This document shows positions 60,976 through 64,000 of a stretch of 64,000 nucleotides of DNA, piece by piece (within the stretch, counting starts at the first letter, position 1; each line of letters begins with the position of its first letter). The position numbers and the translations under genes were made by a program. The DNA lies in the NCBI GenBank assembly GCA_030562195.1, contig JAUJPP010000005.1:12086826-12150825 (forward strand). The letters run 5' to 3'. The notes beneath the pieces are model-generated. The model did not search any database, was not told the origin of the DNA, and saw only the letters and a program-made list of their open reading frames with translations. Source of the stretch: Nipponacmea schrenckii (lineage: Eukaryota; Mollusca; Gastropoda; Lottiidae).

Positions 60976-61140
60976 TCGGGGAAGGGAGGGATTGAATCTC
61001 CCAAATGTACAGGCCTAGGGTGGAACAAATATCTTATTGAGAAATTGGGATCTGGATCTGTTGGATGATTTTCTTCTCTTCTGATCTGAAATTAGAAAAA
61101 ATAAAATAACTCGCCCGATGGACGAGTAGTATAGTACCTG
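60976..61140 (-). mobile_element. 3' flank of the Penelope-like element
   Basis: This segment follows the ORF stop on the minus strand. Its sequence (GGGGAAGGGAGGGATTGAAT, TGTACAGGCCTAGGGTGGAA, TTCTTCTCTTCTGATCTGAA) recurs at 46893-46990 and 47095-47230, and in a short piece near 24745-24780. Confidence 0.55.
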
Positions 61141-61800
61141 TTAAGTACAGATTATTTTTAGTTTGCTATGAACAAGGTTGTCATTTAAGTTCTGATTTTT
61201 TGAATATGCCACTATCATTTTCTGTTTATAGACATGAGGAAATTTCTCTTGAAGACTCTTATAATGGGTTTGAACTATCTTACTTGCTTTATTACTGGTT
61301 GTATTAAATGGAACTACAAAGGGTGCTATGCCTACACTGTGGGGAATATTAAGTCCTATGGGTCTTGCTGTATTCAATGTCTCAATCCAATGGGCTTCTC
61401 TAGATTGACGGAATTTGGTAGTTTCATCTTCGGGTAAGTCGATTTCTATGCGCTCAATTGGGGTTAGGGTGAGATCGTCAAGTGAATGGTCGTCAAGATT
61501 GAAATGGTTAGAAACAGGCTTGTCTTTTTTTAATTTAATATCTGATCTGTGAGCATTAAAACGAGTGCGTAATTTGTTCTTTGTTTCCCCGATATATTGT
61601 TTGGGACATTTTTTACATGAAATTAAGTATATTACATTCGAGTTTTCACATGTTAGGTGCTCTTGGATCGGGTATCTTTTATTCGTAGAGTTACTTTGAA
61701 AATAATGCGTTTCTGATATAAAGGGACATGTTTTGCATCTGGTTGACATACATGGGGCACTCCTTAAACCTGGAGGCCCTTCGGCATAAAGTCTATTTTT
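61141..61800 (-). pseudogene. Penelope-like retroelement, GIY-YIG endonuclease remnant
   Basis: A minus-strand ORF ending at 61141 carries the C-terminal endonuclease domain of Penelope-like elements. CMSTRCKTCPF supplies paired cysteines; NVIYLISCKKCPKQYIGET is the GIY-YIG core with the linked Cys pair; RTRFNAHRSDI and SNHFN follow with the conserved Arg and His. A Glu-bearing HWIETLN segment lies near the end of the domain. The reverse transcriptase that should precede it is missing: upstream (above about 61800) the frame runs straight into the 53-bp minisatellite. The upstream Met of the open frame is therefore minisatellite, not element. A 5'-truncated, dead copy. Confidence 0.85.
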
Positions 61801-62715
61801 AGTAGACAAAACAATAAAAACACTACGTAACGTTACGACAGAATGACTAGTCCAATAGACAAAACAATAAAACACTACGTAACGTTACAACAGAGTGACT
61901 CGTTCAGTAGACAAAACAATAACAAGATTACGTAACGTTACAACAGAGTGACTCGTTTAGTAGACAAAACAATAAAAAACATTACGTAAAGTTACAACAG
62001 AGTGACTCGTTCAGAAGACAAAACAATAAAAACATTACGTAACGTTACAACAGAGTGACTCGTTCAGTAGACAAAACAATAAAAACATTACGTAACGTTA
62101 CAACAGAGTGACTCGTTCAGTAGACAAAACAATAAAAACATTACGTAACGTTACAACAGAGTGACTCGTTCAGTAGACAAAACAATAAAAACATTACGTA
62201 ACGTTACAACAGAGTGACTCGTTCAGTAAACAAAACAATAAAAACATTACGTAAAGTTACACCAGAGTGACTCGTTCAGTAGACAAAACGATAAAAAGAT
62301 GACGTAACGTTACAACAGAGTGACTCGTTCAGTAGACAAAACAATAAAAGCATTAAGTAACGTTACAACAGAGTGACTCGTTCAGTAGAAAAACAATAAA
62401 AACATTACGTAACGTTACAACAAAGTGACTCGTTCAGTAGACAAAACAATAAAACACTACGTAACGTTACAGCAGAGTGACTCGTTCAGTAGACAAAACA
62501 AAAAAACACTACGTAACAGTACAACAGAGTGACTCGTTCAGTAGATAAAACAATAAAACACTATGTAACGTTAAAACGTCGTGACTCGTTCAGTAGACAA
62601 AACAATAAAACATTACGTAACATTACAACATAGTGACTCGTTCAGTAGATAAAACAATAAAACACTAGGTAACGTTACAACAGAGTAACTCGCTTAGTAG
62701 ACAAAACAATGAAAA
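61800..62715. repeat. 53-bp minisatellite array (M53), inverted relative to 38390-39365
   Basis: About 17 units: CGTAACGTTACAACAGAGTG, ACTCGTTCAGTAGACAAAAC, AATAAAAACATTA. Central units (62030-62220) are almost identical, and outer ones are diverged. Confidence 0.95.
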
Positions 62716-62817
62716 CACAATGTTACGTTTTCCCGAATATAGACAGGGTTTGTTTATTAGCTATCTATTACCGAGTTGTGTCCCTTATTTCACGTTATGG
62801 ATTCAACCTGCTATAAC

Positions 62818-63033
62818 TTTTTCCAGAAATCTCGTTGAAAACATTCCAATATGTCACATGAAATCCTGGACAAAAAAATTCAATATTGAATGAAAATAAA
62901 AATTTTGAAATAGTAAAAATGAAAGTAGAACACTACCGGATCTCAACATCCACATGACTGGCACTGCACACAAAACCACTATTTTTAGAAATAACCTACC
63001 GCCAATTAAATATCTGAAAGAAAATGCAATTAA
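62818..63033. repeat. dispersed repeat, copy 2 of 2
   Basis: Matches 3900-4150 in the same orientation. It is interrupted or ended at about 63033, where LINE 3' sequence begins. Confidence 0.7.
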
Positions 63034-63034
63034 C

Positions 63035-64000
63035 TTTTAACTTTAAACATATTTTATTGAATAAACAAACAAAAAGTACATATTCAAATGGATACAGCAC
63101 AAGTTACGAAAACTTACAAACGCTCTCTCCCGTTACAGTGATAATATTTTGCTATAGGTATACAAGATGTGCAATATGTACAGAGCCATACAGAAACCTT
63201 TATAAGATAAAGAATATAAAATCTAATCATTTACTGCCTCAAAGCATCATTTTTGAAAATCTGTAGTATCCCTGATATACTTATGAACACATTGAAATAG
63301 AAATTTTTTTATATGATAACTTAGTTCACCATCCCCATATAAAATAGTATTTGAATTGATTAGGGGATATTCTTTTACTTTTTCGTTAAATATATGTCTT
63401 GCTGATGAATATAGATTACATTAAAAAAGTAGTGATATTCATCTTCTAAAGCTGAGTCACAAGAACAGGTAGGATTATCAACAATCTTGTGCTTATACAA
63501 ATCATAATTTAATGAACTGCATCCATGCCGAATTCTAGTATGTATAATATTTTCAAACCTACTCCTGAGACCGAAATAAGATGGTGCAAACAACTGATTT
63601 AACTGTTTCTTGAGTTTATATTTGAATGAATTTTGAGTAGGAGATAACTTTATATCGTTACTAAGGTTGTTCCAGTCATGTAATATTGTTAGAAAAAAAG
63701 AATTTAGTCCGAGCTGAGTTCTATAAAAAGGTACTGAAATATTACAATTCCATACGAAGATTATATTGGTGATTTGATTTGTTAGTTATGTCATGAAAAA
63801 TATCAGTTAAGTACGACGGAGCATGTCCTGAATAAATTTTATGTTGACAATCCACGGTTTTTGCGTCTTAAACTTAATAAAGGCCAACCAGTTTCGAAAT
63901 ACAGAGATTCACTTCACTACTAGCATATTTTGGCAGACCAGTGACTATTCTTGCTGCTTCTAATTGGATTCTCTGTAATTTAAGGCATCACCCGCATTAC
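63035..64000 (-). pseudogene. non-LTR retrotransposon (LINE), 3' end of ORF2 and 3' UTR
   Basis: Minus-strand translation from the right edge gives the C-terminal part of a LINE reverse-transcriptase ORF: RIQLEAARIVTGLPKYASSE, then after frame breaks a GHAPSYLTDIFHD-like piece, LHDWNNLSNDIKLSP, QLNQLFAPSYFGLRSRFENI, HTRIRHGCSSLN and a CSCD...EDEYHYFF zinc-knuckle-like end. Several frameshifts or stops lie between these blocks, so it is inactive. A 3' UTR with AT-rich sequence runs down to about 63035. The reverse transcriptase core would lie outside the window. Confidence 0.75.

Overview
This window is animal nuclear DNA. It is AT-rich, with multi-exon genes (GT-AG introns), signal peptides, EGF and DSL domains, poly(A) signals, retrotransposon remnants and a very heavy load of 40-105 bp minisatellites. 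A lophotrochozoan, most likely a mollusc, is my inference from gene types and repeat style; the species is not determined. No operons, CRISPR arrays or bacterial signals were seen.

Four protein-coding genes could be assembled exon by exon, and in every one the splice phases close into a single open frame. (1) 14284-19861 (+): a 447-aa major facilitator transporter of oxalate:formate antiporter/monocarboxylate type. (2) 20692-26674 (+): an 844-aa Delta/Jagged-type Notch ligand (DSL-A) with only two EGF repeats and a 450-residue Ser-rich cytoplasmic tail. (3) 32412-47951 (+): a second, 666-aa Notch ligand (DSL-B) with three EGF repeats and a Tyr-rich tail; its signal-peptide exon lies 10 kb upstream of the rest. 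(4) 49355-59150 (-): a 532-aa GPI-anchored alkaline phosphatase, convergent with DSL-B. DSL-A and DSL-B share the phases of all seven alignable introns, so they are tandem paralogues.

Layout: 1-8260 is repeat-rich and has no recognised gene (minisatellites and a pogo/Tigger-like MITE). 8260-19930 is a large imperfect palindrome: a decayed, internally deleted minus-strand copy of the transporter (8312-10557), a third exon fragment (about 10900-11310), a 2.5 kb minisatellite array (11310-13830), then the intact transporter. 20.4-26.7 kb is DSL-A. 26.7-32.1 kb is gene-free. 32.1-48.7 kb is DSL-B, whose first intron is filled with SINEs and minisatellites. 48.7-59.3 kb is alkaline phosphatase, with SINE and minisatellite insertions in its introns. 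59.3-64 kb holds minisatellites, a tRNA-derived SINE, a Penelope-like GIY-YIG endonuclease remnant inside a 53-bp array, and the 3' end of a non-LTR retrotransposon.

The most noteworthy points are: the paired minimal Notch ligands, whose tails share an FxNxxY motif; five tandem Tyr-x-Asp motifs in the DSL-B tail; a 68-bp duplication that copied a splice acceptor; the palindrome around the transporter; and minisatellite families that recur at distant loci in both orientations, one of which appears to derive from the 5' part of an interspersed element. All gene models are hand-built without transcript data.
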